A DNA stretch of 64,000 nt from Phyllostachys edulis (lineage: Eukaryota > Streptophyta > Magnoliopsida > Poales > Poaceae). Made by a program: the position numbers and the translations under genes. Positions 11,842-23,869 of the stretch are shown here, piece after piece (the stretch's first letter is position 1; every line of letters starts with the position of its first letter). The DNA is taken from positions 77,998,976 through 78,062,975 of the forward strand of contig CM070553.1 in assembly GCA_036346405.1 (NCBI GenBank), in the 5' to 3' direction. Below the pieces are notes generated by a model, which was not told the DNA's origin, ran no database searches, and was given only the letters and a program-made list of their open reading frames with translations.

Positions 11842-12810
11842 ATGGCTGGGCCTTTTCGTAGCGGCCAAGGCGATCACCTGGTCCGACGAGAGAGCTTCCT
11901 CCTCCTCCGACCATGGCCGAGGTCCTTCGCAGATTGAGCGCAACCACGCGGATGACAGGAGAGTTCTCTCGGGCGTCATCGCGCAACACCACCGCACTTT
12001 CCGGAGCTTGAGGATCCGGGCAAGGGAATGCCCATCGGTCTCGTGGGGTCTTCTTGAGTTCCCGCACTCCAGCCCCCTACCTTTTCGGTCGAGGACCCGC
12101 TTGATGCGATTTATTGGCCGTGCGGTGGAGCGGAAGCTCAAGATAGCGCAGATGCCAGAGCACGAGAAGGCGCTGCTTCGCATCGCACCGGCTTGAGGTG
12201 CGGCTTTGTCTGGTGGGAGAGCTATCTCGCCATGCAGCCCGTAGACCACACCGTCTCTTGGGAGGAGTTTACGTCGCCTTCCGTCGGGCTCACATCCTGC
12301 GCCGCTTGATGGAGATCAAGAAGGAATTTTTCTTGCGCTCAAGCAAGGGCGTAGCTTCGACCATGGAGTATGTCTACGAGTTCAACCATCTAGCTCGTTA
12401 TGCTCCCGAGGATGTGGCCACCGATATGGCTAAGGTGCCAAGTTCAGCGTGGCTTGTCCGAGGAGTGAAGGACAAGCTATCCATTGTCGACTTTCACGAT
12501 TTCCGGGCCTTGGTCGACAAGGCCATCGTCGTGAGCATGCGGCTCGAGCTTATGGATTCCGTAGGCGCAAGTGGGAGACTTACAAGTCTTCCAAGTCCAG
12601 CCTCCTCCGTCCTCGCTTGGGCGCCTCGGGGTTCGATCTCGCCAAGACACCCGAGGTCACCTGCCTCGTTCCGTTAAATCGCAGTCGTGCCCGATCCACG
12701 TCGCTGCGAAGTCGCAGAGAGCGGTTCCGCAACCCGGCGGCGATGTCACTTGTTTTGCATGCAACGAAGGGGCATTATGCGAACCAATGCCCTAAGAAGA
12801 TCGGGCGGCC
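11842..12810 (+). pseudogene. Element F gag (broken frame)
   Basis: The candidate start ATG at 11842 opens MAGPFRSGQ. The capsid-type segment lies at 12198-12590 (STMEYVYEFNHLARYAPEDVA, SAWLVRGVKDKLS). A zinc knuckle near 12745-12800 is split between frames (FACNE in one frame, GHYANQCPKK in another). Several frame changes interrupt the ORF at 11900-12200, 12600 and 12770. G carries the equivalent gag with breaks in different places, which argues that many breaks are errors or young mutations. The role would be particle formation and RNA binding. Confidence 0.8.
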
Positions 12811-12819
12811 CTCGTCCTA

Positions 12820-13305
12820 ATGGAGGACGGGGCGAGAGGTGGATCTTCGCAGACCGAAGATCGTCCCGCTACCCAAGGCGTGGGTAGTGGTCGCGTCAAC
12901 GTCATCACCGCGGAGGAGGCTCGAGGAGGCACCGACGTTGTGCTAGGTACGCTTTTGTTAACTCTCATCCTGCTCTTCGTTTTGTTTGATTCAGAGCGTC
13001 TCATTCTTCGTTTACGAGTCTTTTGCGCTATTGGGGAGCTTCTCTTCTCTCCATTGTCGGTCCTGCTACTCATTCGCTCTCCCGGGTCGGAGTTGAGAGC
13101 TGAGCTTGAGTGTAGGGATGTCCCCATCGAGATTGAGGGAGTTGGATTCTCAGCGAATCTTATTCTCCTCAAGTCTGCGAGTCTGGACGTGATTCTTGGT
13201 ATGGATTGGTTGTCTCGTCATATGGGGCAAATCGATTGCGCCAAGAAGTCCGTCTCTCTTTCTAGTCCCTTCGTGTTCGCGTTTCCTTCTCGCCGAAGTT
13301 GCTAG
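12820..13305 (+). pseudogene. Element F protease (broken frame)
   Basis: A retropepsin-like domain lies between the zinc knuckle and RT. The C-terminal part is clear (ASLDVILGMDWLSRHMGQIDC). The active-site region, which reads FDSGASHSF in G, is out of frame here near 12960-13000, so the catalytic DSG cannot be read in one frame. It would cleave the Gag-Pol polyprotein. Confidence 0.75.
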
Positions 13306-14690
13306 GTCCACATCTCTTCGCCCTCGAAGCGAAGTCCGTTCTAGATATTAATGAAGTCCCAACAGTTTGTGACTTCATTGATGTCTTTCCCGATGATCTT
13401 CCAGGGATGCCACCAGTTCGAGATCTCGAGTTTGTCATTGAGTTGGCTCCTTGCATCGCCCTATTTCTAAGAGGCGTGACGGATGCCTCCGAACGAGTTG
13501 GTAGAGTGAAGAAGCGATTAAGTGAGCTGCAAGAGAAGGGTTTCATCCGCCCTAGCTCATCTCCTTGGGGTTGTCGGCAATCTTCGTAAAGAAGAAGGAT
13601 GGTACTTTACGCATGTCGCGTTGATTACCGCCTCGCTTAATGAAGTGACGGTAAAGAACAAGTATCCATTGCCCGCATCGACGATCTCTTGATCAATTAA
13701 CCGGAGCTCGAGTTTTCTCCAAGATTGATTTGAGAGTGGGATATCATCAAGTTCGGATTCGACCGAGGATGTTCCAAAGACGGCGTTCTCTACTCGCTTC
13801 GGCTTGTACGAGTACCTTTGTCATGTCATTCGCTTAACCAATGCTCTGCCTTGTTCATGAACCTCATGAATTCGGTATTCATGGAGTATTTGGATAAGTT
13901 TGTCGTGGTCTTCATCGATGATATTCTTATCTACTCCAAGAACGATGAGGAACACGCCGAGCATCCTGCTTGTGTTGAGCAAGTGCGTGAGCACCACCAG
14001 ACGCTGTGTTCAGCAAGTGTGCATTCTGGTTGAAGGAAGTAGCCTTCTTAGGCCATGTTCTTTCAGCTGGAGGCGTAGCCGTTGATCCTAGCAAGGTCGA
14101 CGATGTCCTTTCCTGGAGTCCGCCCACTTTGTTCTGAGGTGCGGAGTTTTCTTGGTTTAGCGGGATACTATCGCCGCTTTATCGAGAACTTCTCCAAGAT
14201 CGCGGGCCGATGACGGAGTTGCTCAAGAAGGACCAAAGTTCTTGTGGTCTAAGGCTTGTATGGAAAGTTTCCAAATACTCAAGAAGTGTTTGACCACCGC
14301 TCCGAGTCCTCGTTCTTCCCGATATCCATAGCGACCGATATCTATTGCGATGCTTCTCGCCGAGGCCTCGGTTGCGTCCTTATGCAGAAGGCAAGGTAGT
14401 GGCCTATGCATCAAGGCAATTGAGACCTCATGAACTCAACTACCCTACTCATGATTTGGAGCTAGCCGCTGTGATTCATGCACTTAAGATTTGGCGACAT
14501 TACCTAATCGGTGTCGTTGTGAAGTGTATTCGGATCACAAAAGCTTAAAGTATTTGTTCACCCAACCCGACTGAACCTCGTGGCAAAGGAGATGGTTGGA
14601 GCTGATCAAGGATTATGATATGGGTATTCACTACCATCCGGGCAAGGCTAATGTCGTTCTTGCGCCGATCGTAAGTGCATTGTAATGCCT
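13306..14690 (+). pseudogene. Element F reverse transcriptase and RNase H (broken frame)
   Basis: The start of RT is at 13299-13589 (KRLSELQEKGFIRPSSSPWG). The palm is at 13818-14033 with FIDDILIYSKNDEEHAEH. The connection is near 14150-14260. RNase H is at 14345-14548 (VAYASRQLRPHELNYPTHDLELAAVIHALKIWR) and its end, with HYHPGKANVV-type sequence, is near 14630-14680. At least five frame changes are present. The same stretch in G is almost entirely open, so the F copy may have been disrupted by sequencing error as much as by mutation. Confidence 0.85.
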
Positions 14691-15660
14691 TATTGCTCCA
14701 GGAGCGTTCGCCCACTCTTCAGGAGGAGTTCCAGCGTCTTAACCTTGGGTTAGTTGAGCGTGGTTCTCTCGCTGCCTTGGTTGTGCAACCAACCTTGGTG
14801 GATCGGATCAAGTCCGCTCAGCAGTCGGATGTTGGAGTGAGCCATATTAAGGCAAATGTCAAGAACGGAACAACTAAGTGCTTTTCTGAGGATGAGCATG
14901 GTGTTGTGAGGTTCGGGCAACGCCTTGTGGTTCCAAAGGACATGGAATTGCGGAATTTGATTCTCCGCGAAGCCCATGATTCGCCTTTGTCTATTCATCC
15001 CGGGGCCACCAAGATGTATCAGGATCTCCGCCAGAGATTTTGGTGGACTCGCATGAAGAGGAGATCGCGGTTCGTTCTTTGAGTCGACGTGTGTCGTCGT
15101 GTCAAGGCCGAAAGCATCGGCGTCGGCGATCGCTTTGACCTTTGCCTATTCTGAGTGGAAGTGGGATTCGATCGGTATGGATTTTATCACGGTCTACCCC
15201 GAACACCTGGGGTAAGGATTCCATTTGGGTCATCATCGATCGGTTGTCCAAGGTGGCACATTTCTTGCGGTCGCGGACTAAGATTTCTGATAGCCAATTG
15301 GCGATCTCTATGTTTCTCGCATCGTGTGCTTGCATGGTGTGCCCAAGGCGATCGTCTCGGATCGTGGTTCTCTTTTCACCTCTCGCTTTTGGCATAGTTT
15401 GCAAGAGGCTATGGGGACCCGTCTTGCCTTCAGCACAGCATATCATCCCCAAACCGATGGTCAAACCGAAAGGGTTAACCAGGTTTTGGAGGACATGCTT
15501 CGTGCTTGTGTCCTTTCCTATGGGAGGCATTGGGAGAAATGCTTACCATTCGCCGAAGTTTTCCTACAACAACACTTTCAAAGGCCTCGGCATGGCACCT
15601 TCGAGGCCTTATACGGGAGAAAATGTAGAACCCGTTGAACTGGTCAGAGACCGGTGAGAG
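14675..15660 (+). pseudogene. Element F integrase, N-terminal and core domains (broken frame)
   Basis: The HHCC region is mostly open at 14675-15082 (REAHDSPLSIHPGATKMYQDL). The core is scattered over three frames. FIMLxxHGVPKAIVSDRG-like sequence and AYHPQTDGQTERVNQVLEDML occur at 15324-15638; the latter holds the last acidic residue of the DDE triad. Frame breaks occur at about 15082, 15200 and 15640. The integrase would insert the cDNA with 5-bp staggered cuts, which agrees with the observed 5-bp target duplications. Confidence 0.83.
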
Positions 15661-16213
15661 ACCCCTCTTTGGCCCGGACTCGATCAATGAGGCCGAGCGC
15701 CAAGTCCAGCTTATTCGTGAGCGTTTGCGCACGGCTCAATCCAGGCAAAAGAGCTATGCGGATCGCCGGCGTCGTGAGTTGAGTTTTGAGCCCAATGACT
15801 TTGTTTATCTCAAAGTCTCTCCTTTGAAGGGCCATCAACGTTTCGGCGTCAAGGGCAAGTTAGCTCCTCGATATGTCGGTCCCTACCGCGTTATCGAGAA
15901 GAAGGGAGCTGTTGCCTACAAGTTAGAGTTGCCATCTGCACTTGAGGGGGTACATGATGTCTTCCATGTATCCCAGCTAAAGAAGTGCCTCCGTGTTCCA
16001 ACTGAGGAAACTCCGTTGGAGACTCTCGATGTCCAACCCGATCTGACCTATCGCGAGCACCCTGTTCGCATACTCGATGAGTCTGAACGAAGGACAAGGA
16101 ATAAGACCATCAAGTTCCTTAAAGTTCAGTGGTCGAACCATTCTGAGGATGAGGCTACTTGGGAAAGGGAAGATCGTCTGCGTGCGGACTATCCCTCTTT
16201 CTTCCCCGAGTGA
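15635..16213 (+). CDS. Element F integrase C-terminus with chromodomain (open segment)
   Basis: An open stretch of 192 codons ending in TGA at 16211-16213. It contains the tail of the integrase core (SRQKSYADRRRREL), the GPY/F-like module (KGKLAPRYVGPYRVIEKKG), the linker GVHDVFHVSQLKKCLRV and a chromodomain in about the last 50 residues (HPVRILDESERRTRNK, VQWSNHSEDEATWERE). This is the best-preserved chromodomain in the window, and its match to the end of A supports the chromovirus assignment of both. It is the 3' end of a broken polyprotein, not an independent gene. Confidence 0.88.
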   Translation: MNWSETGERPLFGPDSINEAERQVQLIRERLRTAQSRQKSYADRRRRELSFEPNDFVYLKVSPLKGHQRFGVKGKLAPRYVGPYRVIEKKGAVAYKLELPSALEGVHDVFHVSQLKKCLRVPTEETPLETLDVQPDLTYREHPVRILDESERRTRNKTIKFLKVQWSNHSEDEATWEREDRLRADYPSFFPE

Positions 16214-16254
16214 GCCAAATCTCGGGACGAGATTTTTGTAAGGAGGGGAGGTTT
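16214..16254 (+). other. 3' untranslated end and polypurine tract of element F
   Basis: A short stretch after the pol stop ends with a purine run (16240-16251) directly before the 3' LTR at 16255. The motif CTCGGGACGAG just upstream is also present before the 3' LTR of G and, in variant form, of A. Confidence 0.8.
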
Positions 16255-19200
16255 TGTAACATCCCAATTCTGAAAATGAGGGGAAATTAAAACTTTTTAT
16301 TTATCTTTAGGTTCTTGAACCTTTTCTGTAATTCTTGTAAAAGAATTATGGGAATAGAAATCAAATCCCCAATATAAACTCCAATCAAAAACCTCCTGGA
16401 TAAAAATCTTTTGTCCAACACTTGTAAATATTTTTCCTGAGTTCTAAGGAAGCCTTGTGACCCCTCTGAATTTTCTTACAATTTTTAGAAATTGTTTGAA
16501 TAATTTTAGAGGCAAGTCAAACCTAGTTAAACCCTGGTCAAACCTCACTATCCATCCTTCTGGAATTTCCCTAGAAAAATTCATTGCACCAACTCTTCTG
16601 GAAATTTTATGGGAGGTTAATATGTTAGTCATAAAGCTCCTGTAAAAATTTCATAATTTTTGGTGTTGATTTGATACCCCAATTAAATCCCCAAAGTCTG
16701 CTGTTCAATTCAAACTCAACTTTGGATTGTCTTGTTCCACGGCTTGAACCCGAGCCTGGCTCAGCCACTTGACCTGGTCAGACCGCCTAGCTGCACCAAG
16801 CGGCCTGGCGCTGGCGATCTCTTTTGGGCCGTTGGATTAAAATCAGGCGGCCCATTTTCGCTCTACCCCTTCATGATGCATCTTCTTTCTCGGCCCTTGA
16901 TCTAAATCGTGCGGCTCGGCGTCGTCGTCCTCCTCCGCACCTCTCTCCTCTCGCGTGTGCAGCGGGCTATGGCGATGGAGTGGGCGCTCGTCGTCGCGTC
17001 ACTTGGGCGGTATTCAGCGGGTCTCTGTGCAGCATTTAATGCTTCTCGTGCTCCTCCCGGAAGTCCCCGCCACTGCTCCGTCCCTCTCGAGCTCCCTTGG
17101 CGGAGAAAGGACCCGAGGCTCTCTGCCGCTTGCTCTCTTCCTCCACGCTACTTAAGCCCTTTGGCCTCTTTCCTTGGCTTCCATTAGCCTCACAGATACT
17201 CTAGCGAGCACCCTCGGTCTTTGTTCGTGCTCCACTCGCCTTGTCACCGCTTCGCCATTGCCGCCCTCTGGAGCTTCGGTGAAGCGGTGCTCGATGGCGC
17301 CCTCTCCTTTCTCTCTACTCGGCTTCTCTCTCTCACCTCTGTGGTGGTTAACCCTCTCCCAATTTTGGGTTTCCCTGCGGGAGTGAGGTGAATCGAGGAT
17401 TTTGTAGCTCGCGTCATAACGCCCCTTCGTCTCCACCTCTGGTGAGTCCACCTCCTCTCGATTCCCTCTCTGGCGGCATCGATGGGGTGAGTAGGGCCCG
17501 ATTTGATGACCCGGTCGTGTTGTCTTCTCTCGGTGGCTTCTCCTCGTGCCGCCAATGGCGCGCCATGCGGTTCTTCGTCGGCAACCTTTGCTCCGCCACC
17601 CAGCCTCTCCGCGTCACTCGGGTGAGTCATTGTAGCATGTAGTTACCCGGCACCGCTTGTATGACCGCGACCGCTCCCCTCGCGATTGTCGTTTCCGTAG
17701 AGTCGCCGCCGCCGCCGTCCGCCGCCAGCTGTGGACCCTCACCGAGGGTGAGTGGTCTTGGCGTGACCATGATGCTATTGTGCACCGTGGGTGCGCTTGG
17801 TTCGCGCCGTCTGCCGTGGGTCGCCGGCGTTTACCGATGAAGCCGTCGGTCGGCGTGGTAATCATTGGCGCCGTTTTCGTTTTTAGTCGATGAGTGTGAG
17901 CCGTCCAATTGCGAGATCGTGGCGGAGATCGATCGTAGTTGGGCGTGTGCATTTATGTGCGTTTCCACTATGAGCCGCCCGATCTTGATCAACGGCCCAC
18001 AATCCCGCTCCATTTTCGCGTGAGCCCAACCCGCCGACTCGATTCAACGTTGGCCGTTGGATTCTCCATCACCGGTCCACGTTGCTAGCTTCGTGGTGGT
18101 AGCGGCGCGCTGTTGACCTGATCGTGGGCCGCACGATCCAGGATCTACGGTTCACAATAGGCCACGCCTTAATGGGTTTATGAATTTCGAGAGCTTTATT
18201 TTTGAACTGAAAAAGGTATTAATCTTTAGAAATGCATATCTTTTTCATGTTAATTCATTTTAGATGATTCCAGTTGTGTTAATCCTGTTATAACCTCAAC
18301 TTTAATCTAAAAATGTTTAGGAGATTAATATGACTCCAGAAAAGCATGAAATTAGATTTTAATCATTCTCAGCTTTATTAATTGCAATAAAATTTCTGTT
18401 AAATTGAAAAATGCATAACAAATTCAATATAAATCCTTTTAGCTAAACCCAACTTTGTTAATTCTGTTATTACCTACACTTCAATCTAAAAATAGTTATA
18501 ATTATGTTTTAGTTGCAATAATGTCCAGAATTAACTTTGACTTTGCATAGGCTTTAATTGTTTCTCTAAAAATCATTGTAACTTGTAAAATACATAACTA
18601 ATTCTCTGTAACTGATTTTGGAGTGAATCCAAGTTTGTTGGATTCCTCCATTAATGAACTTGCTAGGAAAATTAATATTGAACATGTTACTGTTTTCAGA
18701 AAGAATAATTATGCATTATAATTTTGTTCAAGTTCTTGTCTTTAAAAATTGTAGAAGTTGCAATGTAACTCCAAAAGAGTTGAAACCACTTCCATTAGTC
18801 TTAGAATGTCATTACCTATCTACCGTAAAAATTTCATGTCCAGAAGACCGCTAGAAAATATTTTATGAACAGTAGCCCTTTTTAATTTAAATTGGATTTT
18901 TCTGGCCGAATTGAATTGTTTTGATCATATCTTTTGCATTAAAGATCCAAATCAGTTGATTCTTGTTTCTATATTCATGTTAAATCAATACCTTGCTGCT
19001 ATAAAAATTTCAAATCATTCGGAGAACTTTTGCTGTTGGGTCTTGTTGCTTTTTCTTTACTCTTATCGACTCTTTATCGCCTTTTCGTTAGGATTCGACA
19101 TTTGTGGTAATCCCGAGAACGATCCTCCGCAACAAAGTGACCCTCAACAGCCAGGCAAGCAGTTTGACCATGATTCATCCTATATTTGCAAGTCTATTAT

Positions 19201-20727
19201 GTTGTTTAAACCCTATGTATGCATTGCTACTTTGTTTTAATTATGGTTAGTGGATCCTATAGTTGCATAATCTGTAGGAATACCATGTCTTTACTACCAT
19301 GAGCCTAGGTTATTTGCTGTGGTTGGAGTTCGTGGATGAACTCCTATCACTTAGTAGTTGTGATTTCAAATGCTTAGCAATGCTTAGATAACGGTAGAAA
19401 TGGGCGATCATCGGCTTAGTCGATGGTCTTGATCACACAAATCTAAATATTACTCCTTTATGTCCAGCACTTGTGCTTTGTTAATTTGTAAAGTAAAAAT
19501 CTGAAAATAAAAGATTGTTTAGACTTGGGCATATTGGATGAATGGTGTGGTTTTTGGATTGTGGAAGTATGCCTAAGTCCCTAAGGACCGAGTTACTTGC
19601 GCCTCCGTCTTGAGCATATTATGTACTAACCACACGAGGGGAAATGGGACCCTCTTGACTAAGTACTTTGGAGGGTGTTAATTGGGGTCGCTCGGTTGGT
19701 GGTTTTAAAGATAAAATGTGTGTGTGTGGTGTGGGAGGAGCATTAGCTTCCGGTAGGTCGCCTAATGTCTCCTTCTCCCGTGGGTTGTGCGACTCAGAAT
19801 TAGCATTGTCCATTGGAAATGTCTCGTAGGACTTAGCCGTGCCGGCATACCTTCGGAAGTGTGCTTAAAGGAAAGGCGGTCTGACGTGTGGGTACAGTGG
19901 TACACCCTGCAGGGATAAAACTATTCGAATAGCCTCGTCCTAGGTTATGGACACGCTCGGATACGCCCCGTGAGAACTAGCCTACAACATTTAATTAAAA
20001 CTTGACTTGGTTGGTATGAACGGGGAGTTCATGCTATTGTTGTGGTGACTAATGGGTTAGTCACTTCTAGGTTGTTCATGTTGTTGTTATTATGTATTAT
20101 CTCGTTGTTATTTCAACAATTAAAATGCTTTGCCAAATTGCCTTCAATCTATTATGTTATTGCAAATAAATGTTGCTTTATGCTAAATGAGACATACAAC
20201 CTCCACTTACATAAAGCTTGCATGTAGCATATGTTATAGGCCTGTTATCTTACACGTAAGTCTTGCGGAGTACTTTATGTACTCATCTGCCCGTGGTTGT
20301 GGCATTTTTGTGGCTTTTGTTGCAGAGGGAGAGGGTGAGATCCTAGAGCCTCACTTTTGTCCTCGTGTTGCGGCTTCTTCGACGGCTAGCTTGGCGGTCC
20401 GGTCGAGATGCCTAGGGTTAAGGCACACCGATTGGCTTTGTGTTATAGCCATCTTTATGGCACTTTTGCTTCATTGTTATCTCTTTAGAATTGTTGCTAT
20501 TTGGCCTAAGGGCCCTCTGTTGTAATAGCTATTCCATATTAATATTAACTTCGGTTTGTTGCTTATGTACTATGTGTTGTATGGAATTGATACATTCTTT
20601 TGTTGTGAGGTATGTATACTGCATCCTGGGGAGTATACATCTCTCGAGACCGGGGTTATTTGGTTGATAATACTAGGGTCAATTGGACGACTAAGTATTA
20701 TGAGCCTAATAAATCCGGGTGCTCACA
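16255..20727 (+). repeat. 3' LTR of element F (4473 bp)
   Basis: The second copy of the F LTR, ending CTCACA and followed by CCCTC. The head (16255-16720) and the stretch 18189-19130 match the 5' copy almost base for base. The GC-rich middle (16740-18170) differs by many small indels at CG and CAG/CTG. An ORF at 18911-19240 (109 codons) corresponds to a conserved LTR ORF in G. Confidence 0.92.
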
Positions 20728-20732
20728 CCCTC

Positions 20733-23700
20733 TGTGTTTAACGCACTAGCCCAGGATCATGCTAGTGCACACAGGGTCAACAAAGATGGCAATCGCTCCA
20801 TACAAGCGAATAGTAACATAAACGGTTAACTTTGATAATCAAATAATGGTTTTGACCTTAAGGTCGAGTTTACAAATATTGAGCCACGCAGGGCTAACAT
20901 AGGAAATAAACAACAGCGGAAACATAAACGGTAGTGGCACCCCATCGATTCGCCACGAGCAACCGATCGATCAAGACCTCGCGATCGGGCACCTTCGATG
21001 TACTCGTCCTCGTAAGTGGTGAAGACTCCTCCTCTGCTTGATTCGTCAAAACAAGCGTGAGTACACACTGCTCTAAAGCCACACCACGTAAATGCAATGT
21101 ATACATGCAAAGCTTATTACAAGAGAAAGGCATTACAGGGCTCTTTTGCATAAATGCAACTTTTGCAATTGAATACAATTTAATAGATTAAAGGCAGGTA
21201 AAACAAATAGACGATAATAATTTTAACAAGTTATTTCACAAAGACACACACACCCTAACAAAGTTATTCACATAGCTAGATGATTTATTCACATAGCTCC
21301 TTCCCACACAGCTTTTATGAAAATCTACCCTAGTGTCAAATCCTCGAGCATTGTCCATGACCATGACGCTGCTATTCAATAGATTAAGTTACACTCTGCA
21401 GAGTTTGTACACTTTACCCACAAGATACAATTAGTGTAGCTAACACTAATCATAACAAAGCATTTCAGATACCTTATCCTACTATGCTAGGCCCGTCTCA
21501 AAACAGGCATGTGGTCGTACAGGAAGCTCAGTTCAATAGAGCACATGGTGAGGTCCTTAATTGACCAAGGTAAGACTTCCACAAGCTAACCAAACCACAT
21601 AGACACACAGATTATTATAATTCACATAGTCCACACAGTTCACACACCCACCCTTTCACACAGCTTTCCACCACTTGCCTCGGTTCAAATCCTTTTACCA
21701 CCCCATTGGTTTTTAGTGCAACACATGCCACAAAGACACATAGTACACACAGCTCTTATCACATAGTTGCATATTCACTTAGTCAATTTTATATAGCAAT
21801 CTACATGACGAATGATTCGTGGCATGGCTAAGCAGTCTAATCGTACTAACCAACCCACGTTGGTTCTACAATATTAACCAACTAATTATCAACTAGGGTG
21901 ACAAGGAATCAAGGCATAACAATTACACAAGGGAGGCATACCAATTTGGATTTAACTACTGCACCCAAAAGCTTTTAAATAAATACTTGAATTAAGATGC
22001 AGTAATTTGAATTAAAATACTTTTATAAAACTGGGGAGCAAAATGGTCAAGGGCATAGCTTGCCTTGAAAAGGATCTAGGAATTGATCTTGATCTTGGAA
22101 AGGTCCTCCTTCTTCTTCAACTCTTCCAAAGAAATAGTCAAGTCTACTCGCAAAAACGACACAAACAAACAAACTAAATAAAAACCAGAAGCAAATAACT
22201 CCAATAAAATAAATAAAAAGCTCCAATAGATAGATCTGGATTTTAGACGAATTTAGGAATTTGAATGGATGGATTTGGAGTTAGGATTCAAAAGATATGA
22301 ATTTTACAAGTTTTAACCTAACTCTTGAAATTTAAATGAATTTCTAATTTTAAACAAAATCAAATAAAAAAAATTTTGGTTTGATTAGCTAGATCTTAAT
22401 TTTATATGAATTTAGAAATTTGAAACACCCAATTTGGAGTTTGGATGCAAAAGTTATGAATTTTACAAATTTTAAACCTAAATCTGTTATTTAACAATTT
22501 TCCTGAATTGTTTTTCTAAAGGAAATTCTAATTATTGCGCAAGGTGACGTCAGCGAAGGATTTCCGGGAATTTAAAAGAATTAAAGAATTTACTGACATG
22601 TGGGACCCACATGTCAGTGTCCCAGCCCACGGTGGACCAAGTCCACCGAGCCATTCGACCGAGAGGGGCCGAGGTGGCGACTGCTGCAGCGGTATGCCGA
22701 CGCGGCGCCACCCGGGATGACACGCAGGCACGGAGGCTGAGGTGGCTCGTGACCTGGCGTCCACGTCGGCGAGGACGTCAGCGACGGCGGTGGCGGCACT
22801 GGACCCGATGGTCGCCGGCGAACGGCGGCGATCTGGTGGCAGTGGGTGGTACCAAAGGGTAGAGGGCGCTAAAGCGATCACGATGAGGTACCTCCGGGTG
22901 GTCGAGGGTAGCTGTGGTGGCCGTGGCGAGGTCGGGCGGAGGAGGTGGTACGGGCTCGACGCGACGGCGCTAGAGGGCTCCTCCGACGAAGCGAGGCGAG
23001 CACCACCATGGCGACACGGCGAGTCCAACGGTGGCGGCGACGGCGACGCGGGCAACGGAGGCGGCGCAATCGAAGCTCTAAGCCTCACGGTGGCGGCGGC
23101 GAAGAACACGATTCCGGCGACGAGGAGCACGGAGGAGGAGTGAGTTGGGGTTTGAGAAAAGGAGGCGGTGCGATCCGGGGTGCCTTTTATAGGGGGGGAG
23201 CTCCGAGGCGGCTACGTGGAGGTCGTGGCGGCGGCGATTGCTATGAACGTGGGCGCAACCCGCCATGGGATGAGGGGGTTGCGGGGGTGGCGGCGTGGTC
23301 GTGGAGGTCGTGCGCACTCGCGGAGGGAACGGGGAGGTTGGAGGCGCCCGCGCGTGAAGCTCGGCGCTGACCGCTCATGGCGGTTGCTCGCGATTTAACG
23401 CCAAGACGAAAAGCGACGAAGACGACGACCAGAAGTGAGCCCACCCGAGAGAGAGAGAGAGAGCGGCTGGCAAGGCGAGATCTGACCGCTCGGCGCTGAT
23501 CCAACGGTGGAGGAGGGTTTGGGCTGAGATGAACAGGGATGGGCCGAAGGAATTCGGCCCGAATTCTATTTGGAGATTTAAATAGCTTTTTCTTTTTAAT
23601 AAAATACCAGAAATTCAAATAAGCAATGGAAAATAGCAAAAGACCTTGGAAAAATTCCAGAAAATTCTAGAAAATATATCCAAGCTCATAGAATCCAAAT

Positions 23701-23869
23701 AAAATAGTTTTGACTATTGTTCATGTTGGAATTATTCATTTTAAATTGTTTTGTTACACAAGGTCCAATATTAAGCTTTTAATTTAAATTCAAATAAATC
23801 CAAATGGTGAATTTTCTCTCTACCAACTATTCAAATGATTTTTAAGGTTCTGAAAATTGGGATGTTACA
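20733..23869 (-). repeat. Element A 5' LTR, main part (right of F insertion)
   Basis: Continues the A LTR after the CCCTC duplication and ends (minus-strand start) with TGTAACATCCCAATTTTC at 23869. It contains a stretch rich in CACACAG-type words (about 21600-21760), a long AT-rich part (21900-22550), a GC-rich U3 part (22600-23540) and a TATA box at 23183-23192. The GC-rich ORFs around 22528-23370 are open by composition and have no domain. A short acidic reading frame lies at 21060-20990 on the minus strand. Confidence 0.88.
23183..23192 (-). promoter_or_regulatory. TATA box of element A 5' LTR
   Basis: The minus strand reads CTATAAAAGG, flanked by GC-rich sequence, at the position equivalent to 289-297 and 25869-25878. 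It is the likely core promoter for the full-length RNA of A. With this start, U3 is about 0.7 kb and the R-U5 part about 2.4 kb. Confidence 0.62.

Larger units (their letters stand above)
6697..20727 (+). mobile_element. Element F: complete Tekay/Del-type Ty3/gypsy retrotransposon, 14.0 kb
   Basis: Bounded by TG...CA LTRs (6697-11161 and 16255-20727) and by a perfect 5-bp target duplication CCCTC (6692-6696 and 20728-20732). It contains a primer site, gag, protease, RT, RNase H, integrase, chromodomain and polypurine tract in that order on the plus strand. The internal region is 5093 bp. The two LTRs together are 8.9 kb, unusually long relative to the internal region. It lies inside the 5' LTR of element A. 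The LTRs are nearly identical apart from CG, CAG/CTG and homopolymer differences, so the insertion looks recent. Confidence 0.93.
1..23869 (-). mobile_element. Element A: Tekay/Del-type chromodomain Ty3/gypsy retrotransposon, interrupted by F
   Basis: Minus-strand element whose 3' LTR runs off the left edge. The order on the minus strand is 5' LTR (23869-20733, then 6696-6664), primer site, an extra ORF, gag, protease, RT, RNase H, integrase, chromodomain, polypurine tract and 3' LTR (958-1). Element F (6697-20727) is inserted 33 bp from the inner end of the 5' LTR and splits it. The 5' LTR adds up to about 3170 bp and the internal region to 5705 bp. A itself is inserted in the LTR of a related element, B. 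Its target duplication cannot be checked because the left flank is outside the window; the right flank is ACGTA at 23870. Clade assignment rests on the chromodomain, the long TG...CA LTRs and the tRNA-iMet-type primer site. Confidence 0.88.

Noticed and set aside
11801..12249. Minus-strand ORFs overlapping the start of F gag
   Set aside because: They are antisense shadows of gag, which is supported by domain motifs on the plus strand.
22528..23130. 200-codon Pro/Ser-rich ORF on the minus strand in the A 5' LTR
   Set aside because: It lies in the GC-rich U3 and is broken in the 3' LTR copy (1-640). It is likely a composition effect.
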